A model generated the notes under the pieces. The model was not told the origin of the DNA. It ran no database searches and was given only the letters and a program-made list of their open reading frames with translations. Below, one piece after another: positions 43,501 to 51,682 of a stretch of DNA of 64,000 nucleotides. The position numbers and the translations under genes are program-made. This DNA is from Streptomyces sp. NBC_01439 (lineage in GTDB: Bacteria; Actinomycetota; Actinomycetes; Streptomycetales; Streptomycetaceae): NCBI RefSeq assembly GCF_036227605.1, contig NZ_CP109487.1, positions 930,001 to 994,000 on the forward strand, in the 5' to 3' direction. Every line of letters starts with the position of its first letter. Position 1 is the first letter of the stretch.

Positions 43501-46500
43501 CTTCCGTCGGGCCAACCGGGAACTGCGCCTCGATGGCGGACCCTTCCGCGTCGCCGGTCGGCTCCACCCCCTACCGACGGGTGCGGAGCCGGCCAGGTCG
43601 GCGGTGAGCGCCTTCGGCATCGGCGGGTTCAACGCGCACGTGATCCTCGAGGAGGCGCCCCGACGGGCGCCCGCCCGGCCCGAGCCGCGTCACTGGTACG
43701 TGCTTCCGTTCAGCTCCCGGACGGCCGATGGCATGGAGCGCGTCCTGAACGCCCACCAGGACCCCTCCCTCGGCGCGGTTCCCCTTCCCGATCTCGCAAG
43801 GACCCTGGGCACGGGCCGACGCCACCACGCCCGTCGCACTGCCGTCGTCGCAGCCGCCGCGGACTCGGTGGCCCGCGAGATCGGCCGCAAGAGCGGTCCT
43901 CCCGTGCCGCGCCCGGGTTCGGGCGCTGTTGTCGGCCTGTTCGGCGGACACGGGACGGAGCGGAGGGGGACGGGGCGGCAGCTCTACGAGTCCGAACCCG
44001 TCTTCCGCAGCGCGCTCGACGAGTTCGACGGTGTGGTCGACGCCGAAATCGGTCAGACCTTGGGCCGTCTCCTGTACGACCCCGAGCGACAGGACACCGC
44101 GATCCACGACGTGGTCGAGGTGCACGCGGTCACGTTCGGCGTTCAGCTGGCCCTGTTCCGGCTGATGGAGTCCAAGGGCGTCCGGTTCGACATCCTTCTG
44201 GGACACAGTCTGGGCCACTACGTGGCGGCCTGCGCCGCCGGCGTGTTCTCGGCCGAGGAGGGGATGTACGTCGCCATCGAGCGCGGCCGGGCCATCGAAA
44301 GCACCGATCCGTCGGGCACGATGGCAGCGGTCATGGGCGACGTCGAGACGGTACGGCGGCTGATCGCGAAATCCGGCCTCCAGGTCGACGTCGCCGCCGT
44401 CAACAGCGCGCAGAAGACCGTGGTGTCGGGCCGGAAGGCAGACCTCACACGGTTCACAGGAGTGGCTGCAGCGCACGGAACGGACGTCAGGGCCCTCGGC
44501 TCGCTCCGCGCGGGTCACTCCCGGTGGATGCGTCCGGCCGTCGACCGCTTGATGAAGGCGTTCGACCGGATAGGGCTCTGTCCTCCAGACCGTACGCTCA
44601 TCGGCACCGTGCAAGGCGAGGCCGGTGTGGACGCCGACGTCACCGAACCCGCCTACTGGGCGCGTCACCTCTGCGAGACGGTGGACTTCGCGAGTGGCCT
44701 CGCCCGAACTCTGACTGAAGGAGCCGGGCCGTTTGTGGAGTTGAGCGGCTCCTCCGGACTGCTGTCGCTCGCTTGTGAGGCGCTCCCGGACCATCCGGGA
44801 CCGTGGATCCCGGTCCTGCGCCGGGGCGGAGACGCGGCGCACGACCTGGCCCGGGCCCTGGCAGCGGCGTACGAGGCCGGGGTGGACCTCGACTGGGACG
44901 CCGTCAACGGCGGGGGCGGGCGACCGGCACACCTGCCCCCGTACCCCTTCGAACGACGCCGCCACTGGATCGGGGCGCCCGCCGTCCACGACGGTGGCCC
45001 CACTGGCGATTCCACGGTCCGTGAGCCGGTCTTCGAGATCCGATGGGTACCGCAAGCCGTCCGCAGTCGTTCCCTCGCCCCGGACCACCCCGGCGCCGCG
45101 CGCCCGGACGGCTCGCCGGGCACCGCCACACGGACGACGCCCCCTCCGGACGCGACCGCGCACGGACGTGATCTCGTCATGACGTTCGAGGCATCCACGC
45201 CGCAGGAGGCCGCCGACCCGATCGAAGCGTTGCGGCCCGACGTCACCCGCGTGCTGGACGTCGTCCACGAGCTGACCGCCGGAAACACGGTCGGCCGTCC
45301 TCCCAGGCTCTGGATCGTCACCCACGGCGCTCAGCACGTGTCGGCCGACGATGTGGTGTCCCCCTCGCAGCGGGCACTCTGGGGTCTCGGTCGGGTGGTC
45401 GCCCTCGAACAGCCCCAGCTGCGCACCACGCTCGTCGATCTGCCCGCGACCCCCTCCGCCAGGGACCTGCGCGCGCTGGACGCATGTCTGGCCGAGGGCG
45501 GGGCGGACCGCGAACTGGCGATTCGAGACGGCGCGGCATTGTCCGCACGTCTGACACCCGCAGCGCACCGCACACCCCGGCGGGCCCGGATTCGTTCCGA
45601 CCGTACGTACCTGATCACTGGCGGGCTCACGGGCGCGGGCCTCTGGACCGCTGAGGTCTTGGCCCGTGCCGGCGCCCGCCACCTGCTGCTGATCGGCCGC
45701 AGGCCGGCTGCTGGCCCGGCAGCCGAGCGCATTGCGCACCTGGTCGCGGCCGGAGTCGCGGTCGAAACCGCCCAAGTCGACGTAGCGGACGCCGTTGCGG
45801 TGGACCGTCTCTTCGCCGCACGGCGGCTGAGCCGGCATCCCATCGGCGGCGTCGTGCACAGCGCGGGCGCCTTGGACGATCGTCTGGTGGAAAAGACGGA
45901 CTGGAGCAAGGTGGCCGTCGTGCTGGACGCCAAGGTCCGCGGTTCGTGGAACCTGCACGTCTCCGCGGCGCAGCACGAGGCGCCGCTGGACTTCTTCGCG
46001 CTGTACTCGTCAGCCACCGCGGTGCACGGCAACTACGGCCAGGCCGCGTACGCCACCGCCAACGCCTTCCTCGACGGACTCGCCCTGCTCCGTTCGGCCA
46101 GGGGTCTGCCCGGCGTTTCGTTCGCATGGGGGGTGCTGGGGGAGGTGGGACGGGTCAGTGACGATGCCGGACTGAAGGACTCACTACGGCAACGCGGCCT
46201 CGGGTCGTTGACCGCCCCGGAGGCGGAGTCCGTGCTGATGAGCCGCCTGGACGCGGCGATCCCTGAAGTGCTGGTGCTTCCCAACGACTGGGACGTGTTC
46301 CTCGCTGCGCACGAGCTGCGTGACTCCACGCTCTACGCGGGCCTGGGCGCCGGCCCGACCTCACCCCCGGGCCGTGGGCCCGATCCCGATCGATCACTGG
46401 AGGCCCGGCTCAGGGAGGTTCCCGTCGCCGAGCGTCGGGACGTGCTCGTGCGAGGCATTGCCGAGCGGGTGGGACGGTACGCCGAGGTACCCCAGTCCTT

Positions 46501-48040
46501 CGGGCCCGACGACCCGCTCGAACTGCTCGGGCTGGACTCCCTGTCGCTCATCCAGCTCCGCAACGGCCTGCAGCGCGAGTTCACAGCACCATTGCCGCCG
46601 CGCCTGCTCGTCAGCCATCCGACGATCGCCGGCATCACGGAGTTCCTGCTCGGCACCCTGGCCGAGCCGGCTCCGGAACAGCCGTCGTCATCTCCTGAAC
46701 CGCCGCTCTCCCTGGAACAGCGTCGCTGGCTGAGTCTGATCCGCGGCACCGGGTACGGACACCGGGTGGTGCCGGTGATCTTCCACGACGAGCTCGACCG
46801 GGCTGCTTTGCTGGAGGCCCTGCGCACGGTCGTGGCCCGCCACGATGTCCTGCGGCAGCACTACCCCGAGGGCAGGAGCACCGTGATCTCCTCCGTCGCT
46901 GAGGTGATGCCCTCGGAGGCCGACCTGTTCCGGGACCTCTCGGGCACTTCCGAGCGGGACCGTCGCGCAGTGGTCAGCGATGAACTGGCGAGCCTGGCTT
47001 CGGGCGTACCCGACCCGACGTTGCGCCCGTCGTGGCGGCTCCGCTGTCTCGACCTCCCGGACGGCCGGTTCGTGCTGATCGTGGCCGGCAACCACCTGGA
47101 GTTCGACGGGGCGGGACTGTCGGTGTTCGTCAATGAAGTGCGGCAGACGTACTGGGAGCTGCGCAACGGCAGGACACCTCCCGCGCTCCGCGTTCCGCTC
47201 CAGTACGGGCACTACGCCCGGACTCAAGCCGACTACCTGGCCCGTTCGTCCGATGGGGCCCGGCAGTACTTCTCCGGACTCTTCAGCGGAGTTCAGGGTC
47301 CGACATGGCTGCCCGGTACCGGCCCGGGAAGGGCGACCGCCGCCCATCCGTCGACCCGGTACACCCCCGAGGAACCGCTCGCCGACCTGGAAGAGCTGCG
47401 GGCCGCGGCACGCGCACTGGGGGCCGCTCCCTTCTCGCTCGTCCTGAGCACCTACGCGAGCTTGGCGGCGGAAGTCACCGGCCTGCCCACCGTCTGCGTG
47501 TCCGTCATCCGCAGTTCCCGCGTCGACGAGCAGCACGCGGCCACGATAGGGCCGTTCACCATGCCGTTCCCCCTACCCGTGCACGTTCGGGGGTGGGGCG
47601 CCCCTCAGCTGGCGGGACAGGTCGACGGCACGCTCGCGACGCTTTCGACACACGCGCAATACCCGGCCACCGAACTGCTCGAAACGACCCGAGCCTTTCG
47701 CGGTCTGCCGCTCGACACCTACTTCGGTGACTTCGGCGTCAACTACACCAGCTATCGGAGGGAGCACCAGGTGGACGGACCCGAGGTCGAAGTCGTGGAG
47801 GTCATCGGCAAGGTCGAAGAGCCCCTGCTGCGTGGACACGACTTCGGCACGCTGCGCCGCATACCCGGGCTCCACCTGGTGATCGCGGACGAGGGACCGC
47901 ACTTGGTGGGGCACTACTGGCACCATGCACACCGGGTTCCGCGGGCGACCGTGGAACAGTGGGCACGTCGTCACCGCGCTCTGACAGCGTCGCTGCTGAG
48001 GGCCTGCACCGAGGAATCTCGTGATGCTGCCTCCCACTGA
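40571..48040 (+). CDS. Hybrid NRPS-PKS: A-PCP-KS-AT-KR-ACP-C
   Basis: The 2,489-aa enzyme starts 2 bp after the reductase. Domains: A (1-500; HTSGSTGEPKG, RLHNQYGPTETH, K498), PCP (about 515-600; FFDLGGTSLL, S555), KS (613-1035; C776, H912, H950, active site NAACATAL), AT (about 1120-1400; GHSLG S1213, specificity motif RAGH 1313-1316), KR (1680-1860; S1814, Y1827, LDD motif, B-type), ACP (1925-2005; S1990) and a terminal condensation domain (2047-2489; NHLEFDG, H2175, D2179). DH, ER and TE domains are absent. The A pocket reads by eye as DVQFFAQVVK, closest to proline codes I remember. Predicted: load Pro, extend once with an alkylmalonyl unit, reduce, release by C. Confidence 0.93.
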   Translation: MSFLDLILTAIDRQADETAVTDVDGAISYRRLGELSAELAADLAKVSRSFEPVVIDMPRSVGLVVAAVAVWRSGRGCVPFDRSQPERRAETILADAGARYVIRQVQPPGGIPRFVCEPLPVTLRHQLSGDRAHELAYVLHTSGSTGEPKGVEMGRGPLTGLLDWHLSAEDRTGDARTAQSAAVTFDVAWQEIITSLAFGGTLHIVPDEIRRDPVRLLDYVAGAGITRLFLPTAFLQTVADSGRRRPASPTIEQVFVAGSQLRVTPEIRAWFTRLGGARLHNQYGPTETHVVTSHLLDSDASRWPDLPPIGRPLPHVATRLVDASGTDVSDGEEGELLLGGNCLARGYRQRPRLTAERFTEHGGRRWYRTGDRAVLRDGLFRFTGRTDRQVKIDGHRVEPDEVEALLVQHPDVQDAHVTALPTPSGRLRLVAHVRPRPATDGPRPARVTNDERVPGVRTPGVRVVEPPWREYLAARLPAPSVPSVWFRVEAIPLNAHGKVDAARLPEVTPDRPPLQVAYSAPRTPSERLITRIWEEQLELTGIGSTDNFFDLGGTSLLAAAAAGKISASSGVEVTVLEAYAHPTVRALAGHLDSRCRPRDRVEPPRRASGGASEPVAVVGLACRFPGARTIAELWSNLLSGQESITRLDTRPQASGRLRAGGVLHDIEDFDAGYFGIPPQQASLLDPQQRLFLECCEEALEDAACVPGPDLSVGVYAGSGPSTYLLNNLLPQLGVRSLTSSVDDFNVLLANDKEFLAGRAAYALDLRGPSVNVNAACATALYALHTAVQALRSGTCDVALAGAASVAVPQLSGYLYGESMPFSPDGRCRPFDQRSAGTVFGNGVSVVALKPLKAALAAGDDIYAVIRGTGISNDGAEKAGMTAPSVAGQERAIRMALEAAAVPPASIQYVEAHGTATPVGDAMEVEALRRAYGALPTDSCWIGSIKGNVGHLGWASGMAGFLKTVLVLRHGKIPPTVHFRRANRELRLDGGPFRVAGRLHPLPTGAEPARSAVSAFGIGGFNAHVILEEAPRRAPARPEPRHWYVLPFSSRTADGMERVLNAHQDPSLGAVPLPDLARTLGTGRRHHARRTAVVAAAADSVAREIGRKSGPPVPRPGSGAVVGLFGGHGTERRGTGRQLYESEPVFRSALDEFDGVVDAEIGQTLGRLLYDPERQDTAIHDVVEVHAVTFGVQLALFRLMESKGVRFDILLGHSLGHYVAACAAGVFSAEEGMYVAIERGRAIESTDPSGTMAAVMGDVETVRRLIAKSGLQVDVAAVNSAQKTVVSGRKADLTRFTGVAAAHGTDVRALGSLRAGHSRWMRPAVDRLMKAFDRIGLCPPDRTLIGTVQGEAGVDADVTEPAYWARHLCETVDFASGLARTLTEGAGPFVELSGSSGLLSLACEALPDHPGPWIPVLRRGGDAAHDLARALAAAYEAGVDLDWDAVNGGGGRPAHLPPYPFERRRHWIGAPAVHDGGPTGDSTVREPVFEIRWVPQAVRSRSLAPDHPGAARPDGSPGTATRTTPPPDATAHGRDLVMTFEASTPQEAADPIEALRPDVTRVLDVVHELTAGNTVGRPPRLWIVTHGAQHVSADDVVSPSQRALWGLGRVVALEQPQLRTTLVDLPATPSARDLRALDACLAEGGADRELAIRDGAALSARLTPAAHRTPRRARIRSDRTYLITGGLTGAGLWTAEVLARAGARHLLLIGRRPAAGPAAERIAHLVAAGVAVETAQVDVADAVAVDRLFAARRLSRHPIGGVVHSAGALDDRLVEKTDWSKVAVVLDAKVRGSWNLHVSAAQHEAPLDFFALYSSATAVHGNYGQAAYATANAFLDGLALLRSARGLPGVSFAWGVLGEVGRVSDDAGLKDSLRQRGLGSLTAPEAESVLMSRLDAAIPEVLVLPNDWDVFLAAHELRDSTLYAGLGAGPTSPPGRGPDPDRSLEARLREVPVAERRDVLVRGIAERVGRYAEVPQSFGPDDPLELLGLDSLSLIQLRNGLQREFTAPLPPRLLVSHPTIAGITEFLLGTLAEPAPEQPSSSPEPPLSLEQRRWLSLIRGTGYGHRVVPVIFHDELDRAALLEALRTVVARHDVLRQHYPEGRSTVISSVAEVMPSEADLFRDLSGTSERDRRAVVSDELASLASGVPDPTLRPSWRLRCLDLPDGRFVLIVAGNHLEFDGAGLSVFVNEVRQTYWELRNGRTPPALRVPLQYGHYARTQADYLARSSDGARQYFSGLFSGVQGPTWLPGTGPGRATAAHPSTRYTPEEPLADLEELRAAARALGAAPFSLVLSTYASLAAEVTGLPTVCVSVIRSSRVDEQHAATIGPFTMPFPLPVHVRGWGAPQLAGQVDGTLATLSTHAQYPATELLETTRAFRGLPLDTYFGDFGVNYTSYRREHQVDGPEVEVVEVIGKVEEPLLRGHDFGTLRRIPGLHLVIADEGPHLVGHYWHHAHRVPRATVEQWARRHRALTASLLRACTEESRDAASH

Positions 48041-48803
48041 CGTGTACACGAGCCGGGCCACGTCCTACGCCCGAGGACGCCCGGGCTATCCGCTCGCGTC
48101 CTTGACCCCGCTGGCCTCGGTGGCCGGTGTCGCGCCACCGGCCGTGCTGGCGGACGTGGGCGCAGGTACGGGCATCCTGACGGGAAGCCTGCTCCGCCTG
48201 AGGTACCGGGTGCGTGCGATCGAGCCCAACCCCGCGATGCGGACGGTGCTCCTCCGAACATTCGGAAACGATGCCGCCTGTCTTCCGCTCGCGGGAAGTG
48301 CCGAAGCCACCGGCCTGCCGGCCCGTTCCGTGGACGCGATCACCATGGGGCAGTCCCTGCACTGGTTCGATCCTGCGCGCACTCGACGGGAGTTCGCCCG
48401 CGTCCTGCGTCCCGGTGGTGCTCTGCTCGCCCTGTGGAACGAGGTCCGGTGCCGCGAGTGTGCGTTCTGCCCGGCGCTGGACGAGTTGTTGGCCGCCCTC
48501 CTCGACACGTACGCGGAGGCGAAGGCGAAGGACCCCGACCCGGTCGCGTTGATGCGGGCGGTCGCGCCCGGCGAAGCGTCCGTGCGGGTGTACGAGGTTC
48601 GCCACGAGCAAGCGCTGACGCGGGACGGACTCTGGAACCGGGTCGACTCCACCTCCTACGCACCGGGCCGTCACGACACCCTGCGCCCGTTGCTCGAACA
48701 CCGGCTGGCCGAACTCTTCCGACACCACGCGGTCGACGGCCGAGTGGTCCTGCACTACACGACCACCACCGTCCTGGCCTTTCCTGCCGGAGCGGCGGCA
48801 TGA
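48021..48803 (+). CDS. Class I SAM-dependent methyltransferase
   Basis: The 260-aa protein contains the SAM motif LADVGAGTGIL, the acidic residue in AIEPNPAMRT and the ubiE-like post-motif LRPGGALLALWNE. GTG 48021 (or ATG 48024) overlaps the synthetase end by 20 bp, and GAGGA lies just upstream, so translation is coupled. The target could be an O- or N-group of the polyketide-peptide product, but the sequence does not say which. A Cys-rich segment (RCRECAFCPAL) is an unusual insertion. Confidence 0.85.
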   Translation: MMLPPTDVYTSRATSYARGRPGYPLASLTPLASVAGVAPPAVLADVGAGTGILTGSLLRLRYRVRAIEPNPAMRTVLLRTFGNDAACLPLAGSAEATGLPARSVDAITMGQSLHWFDPARTRREFARVLRPGGALLALWNEVRCRECAFCPALDELLAALLDTYAEAKAKDPDPVALMRAVAPGEASVRVYEVRHEQALTRDGLWNRVDSTSYAPGRHDTLRPLLEHRLAELFRHHAVDGRVVLHYTTTTVLAFPAGAAA

Positions 48804-49675
48804 GCGTGCGAGCCCGCCCGCTGACCACACACGGCCTCGGGGCCGTCGTGACCGGTGTGGACCTCGGGCGTCCGCTGTCCGGATCGGAAAGAGGCGCCCT
48901 GCTCGAGATCCTGTACACCGCAGGAGTCGTACGGGTCCCCGCACGACATCTGACCGCCGCATCACTGGAGGCCTTCGCGCTGGCGCTCGGGGTGCCCGAA
49001 GTCGTGCGGCCGGTGGCGCACCGGCTGTCGGGCAGCAGCTACATACGCCACCAGACGTCGGTTCCCGGCCTTGGCGTGGCAGGCGGCGGCATGTACTGGC
49101 ATGCCGACGGGTGCTGGCGCCCCGTGCCCACCGCCGCGACGGTCTTGGGCTGCGTCGTGGCGCCTGCGGGGGGCGGCGCGACCCGCTTCGTCGACGCGCG
49201 TGCCGTGCACCGGACCCTGCCGTCTTCGTTGAGGACCAGAAGCGCGGCCGCCACGGGCCTCTACCCGGTGCGGTCGATCCTGGCCGCCGACCACAGGGCT
49301 GCCGGCATCGACGATCCCGAACTTCTGGAGGCGTTGCGGGACGTCCGGCACCCCCTCGTCCGTCGCCACCCCGTCACCGGTGAGGAGTCCTTGATCCTCA
49401 ACCAGATGATGCTGGCGGAGGTCTGCGCCGCCGAGGACGCGGAGGGCGCGGAACTGCTGGCCGAACTGTATGCGGCGGTCGAGGACACCCCCTTCGCCTA
49501 CGTCCACGCGTGGACGCCCGGCGACGTGCTCCTGTGGGACAACAGGATCGTGATGCACCGTGCCGACCCGGTACCGCCGAAGGCCTCGAAGGTCACGTGG
49601 CGGATCACCTTGGACTCCATCGAACCGGGCGCACTCGTGAGCGACGTACGGGAAGGTCTACGAGATGACGAGTGA
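48800..49675 (+). CDS. TauD/TfdA-type Fe(II)/2-oxoglutarate oxygenase
   Basis: The 291-aa product has the HxD...H facial triad: H101 and D103 in YWHADGCWR, and H253 in RIVMHRAD; R268 in WRITLDS should bind 2-oxoglutarate. TauD enzymes hydroxylate, desaturate or otherwise oxidise small molecules. ATG 48800 overlaps the methyltransferase stop by 4 bp (ATGA). A hydroxylation of the pyrrolidine ring or side chain is a reasonable but unproven role. Confidence 0.9.
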   Translation: MSVRARPLTTHGLGAVVTGVDLGRPLSGSERGALLEILYTAGVVRVPARHLTAASLEAFALALGVPEVVRPVAHRLSGSSYIRHQTSVPGLGVAGGGMYWHADGCWRPVPTAATVLGCVVAPAGGGATRFVDARAVHRTLPSSLRTRSAAATGLYPVRSILAADHRAAGIDDPELLEALRDVRHPLVRRHPVTGEESLILNQMMLAEVCAAEDAEGAELLAELYAAVEDTPFAYVHAWTPGDVLLWDNRIVMHRADPVPPKASKVTWRITLDSIEPGALVSDVREGLRDDE

Positions 49676-50456
49676 GCAGTGGCCGACGGCCGACGAGGTG
49701 CGCAGCTTCCACCAGGACGGGTTCGTCAAGATCTCCGGTGTGTTCCCGGCAGAGCAAGCGGAACTGCTGCGCGGGGCATTGGCGGCGGAACGCACGGCGT
49801 ACAACGCCGGCGACCGCGATGACGATCCTCGATACACCTTCGCCCGGACGAAGTCGGTCCAGGTGATCTCGAACCTATGGCGCATCAGGGAGGAGTTCGC
49901 CGACCTGTCGGTGCACCGGAGGCTCGGCTCCATCGCCGGTCGGCTCGGGGGAATGGACAGGATCCGGGTGTACCACGACTCGATGCTGTACAAGGACACC
50001 GCGAATCCTCCCGTGCCCTGGCATCAGGACGAGTACTTCGCCCTCCTCGACAAAGTGGTGACGGCCTGGGTGGCCCTGTCCCCCGTGAGCCGGGAAGACG
50101 GTGCGGTCGTCTATGCCCGAGGCTCCCACCAGGAGGGCATGCTCGACGTCCGCGGCATGTCCGACAGCGACGTCACGCAACACCTGCGGGCGAAGGGGCA
50201 TGCGTTCCGGTGCCCGGACATGGCCGCCGGCGACGTCCTGTTCCACGCCGGTACGGTGTTCCACCGCTCGGACCGCAACGTGACGGGAGTTCCGCGCTAC
50301 GCCTTCACCGCGTTCTTCTTCGAGGACGGGAAGCGTCTGCGGCCACAGCCGTTCGGTACCGAGTTGGTGGACCTCGTCTACTTCCCGGGCCGAGCGGTGG
50401 GCGACATCGCGGACTCACCGTTCAACCCGGTGGTCTTCGGACGGGGGAATCCGTGA
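49665..50456 (+). CDS. Phytanoyl-CoA hydroxylase (PhyH)-type oxygenase
   Basis: The 263-aa protein belongs to the PhyH family: WHQDEYFALL holds H120 and D122, and VFHRSDRN holds the distal H200; RYAFTAFFFE follows with a likely 2-oxoglutarate Arg. It is a second non-haem iron oxygenase, of a different family from its neighbour. ATG 49665 has GGAAGG upstream and overlaps the TauD end by 11 bp. Such pairs often carry out sequential oxidations of one scaffold. Confidence 0.9.
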   Translation: MTSEQWPTADEVRSFHQDGFVKISGVFPAEQAELLRGALAAERTAYNAGDRDDDPRYTFARTKSVQVISNLWRIREEFADLSVHRRLGSIAGRLGGMDRIRVYHDSMLYKDTANPPVPWHQDEYFALLDKVVTAWVALSPVSREDGAVVYARGSHQEGMLDVRGMSDSDVTQHLRAKGHAFRCPDMAAGDVLFHAGTVFHRSDRNVTGVPRYAFTAFFFEDGKRLRPQPFGTELVDLVYFPGRAVGDIADSPFNPVVFGRGNP

Positions 50457-51682
50457 GGCCACGCCCACGCGCCATGCCGGTGTTCGACAACATCTTCAAG
50501 TCGGACCCGTTCCCCTTCTACGACGAGCTGCGATCCACCGGGCCGCTCGCCCGGGTCCGGCTGCCCACCGGAGTGGACTGTTGGTTGCTCGTCGACCACG
50601 GACTCGTCCGTTCGTTCGCCCACGACAGAAGGCTCTCCAAGGACTCCAGGTTCGCCGGGGCGGACTGGCACGCGGCTCACCTCAATCGCAGCGGGGGCAC
50701 CTCCAGGCCGTTTCTGGAGCACCTGCTGACCGTGGACGAGCCGCAGCACACGCGCTTGCGTGCGCTGGTGTCACCTGATTTCCGGCCCGCACGCATCGCC
50801 GCGCTGCGCCCGGTCGTGGAATCGGTGGTGCAGCAGGCGTTGGACCGCCTGGAACCCGGCGCCTTGATCGATTTCGTCGCCGAATTCGCCGCACCGGTGC
50901 CGCTGGGAGTCATCTGTGAGCTGTTGGGAGTTCCGCGCGCCGATCAGCGGCGTTTCCGGCACTGGGCGCGGCTCCTGGTGGCCGCGGGCGACCACGAACA
51001 GGCCCTGATCCCCGGAGCGGTGCAAGAGCTCTCCGACTACCTGCTCTCCCTGGCGGAAACGCGGCGTGCCGCCCCCGACGACTCGCTCTTCTGTCGCCTC
51101 GTCCGCGCCGTCGACGAAGGGCGCATGACGGAGCGGGAGCTGACCGCGATGGGATTCATCATCCTGGTCGCCGGTCACGAGACCACCGCCGCCCTCCTCT
51201 CCACCGGTTTGCTGGCGATGTTGGAGAGCCCTGTGGTGTGGAACCGGCTGTGCGACGAACCTGACGGTGCCCCTCGACTCGTCGAGGAGCTCATCCGCCT
51301 GTGCTCCCCCGTCGAGGTCGCGACACCGAGGTTCGCCCGTGAGGACATCGTGGTGGGACCGCACACCATCGAGAAGGGCGACAGCGTGTTCCTCGGGCTG
51401 GCTGCCGCCAACCGTGACGGTGCCTGCTTCAGCAGGCCGCACGAGCTCAGCCCCGAGCGGACCGGGAGCGGGCACCTCGCCTTCGGCCTGGGCCCCCATT
51501 TCTGTCTGGGGGCCGGCCTCGCGAGACTGGAGACCGAGGTGGCGTTCACCGCGTTCGCCCGGCGCTTTCCCGGTGTGCGGGTGGAGGCCGACCGGGGCAC
51601 CCTCGAATGGTCGAGAGGCCTGCTTCTCCGCGGCCTCACGGCGCTTCCCGTACGGCTTCACAAGACCCGGGGCCAGGTATGA
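50453..51682 (+). CDS. Cytochrome P450
   Basis: The 409-aa P450 has the I-helix motif AGHETT, an EELIR ExxR motif and the haem loop FGLGPHFCLGAGLARLE with C351 as ligand. Its length and layout fit the soluble bacterial CYP105/107-type enzymes of antibiotic clusters. GTG 50453 overlaps the PhyH stop by 4 bp (GTGA) with GGGGGA upstream; an internal ATG at 50474 is also possible. No ferredoxin is encoded here, so it must borrow one. It is probably a late oxidation step. Confidence 0.92.
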   Translation: MRPRPRAMPVFDNIFKSDPFPFYDELRSTGPLARVRLPTGVDCWLLVDHGLVRSFAHDRRLSKDSRFAGADWHAAHLNRSGGTSRPFLEHLLTVDEPQHTRLRALVSPDFRPARIAALRPVVESVVQQALDRLEPGALIDFVAEFAAPVPLGVICELLGVPRADQRRFRHWARLLVAAGDHEQALIPGAVQELSDYLLSLAETRRAAPDDSLFCRLVRAVDEGRMTERELTAMGFIILVAGHETTAALLSTGLLAMLESPVVWNRLCDEPDGAPRLVEELIRLCSPVEVATPRFAREDIVVGPHTIEKGDSVFLGLAAANRDGACFSRPHELSPERTGSGHLAFGLGPHFCLGAGLARLETEVAFTAFARRFPGVRVEADRGTLEWSRGLLLRGLTALPVRLHKTRGQV

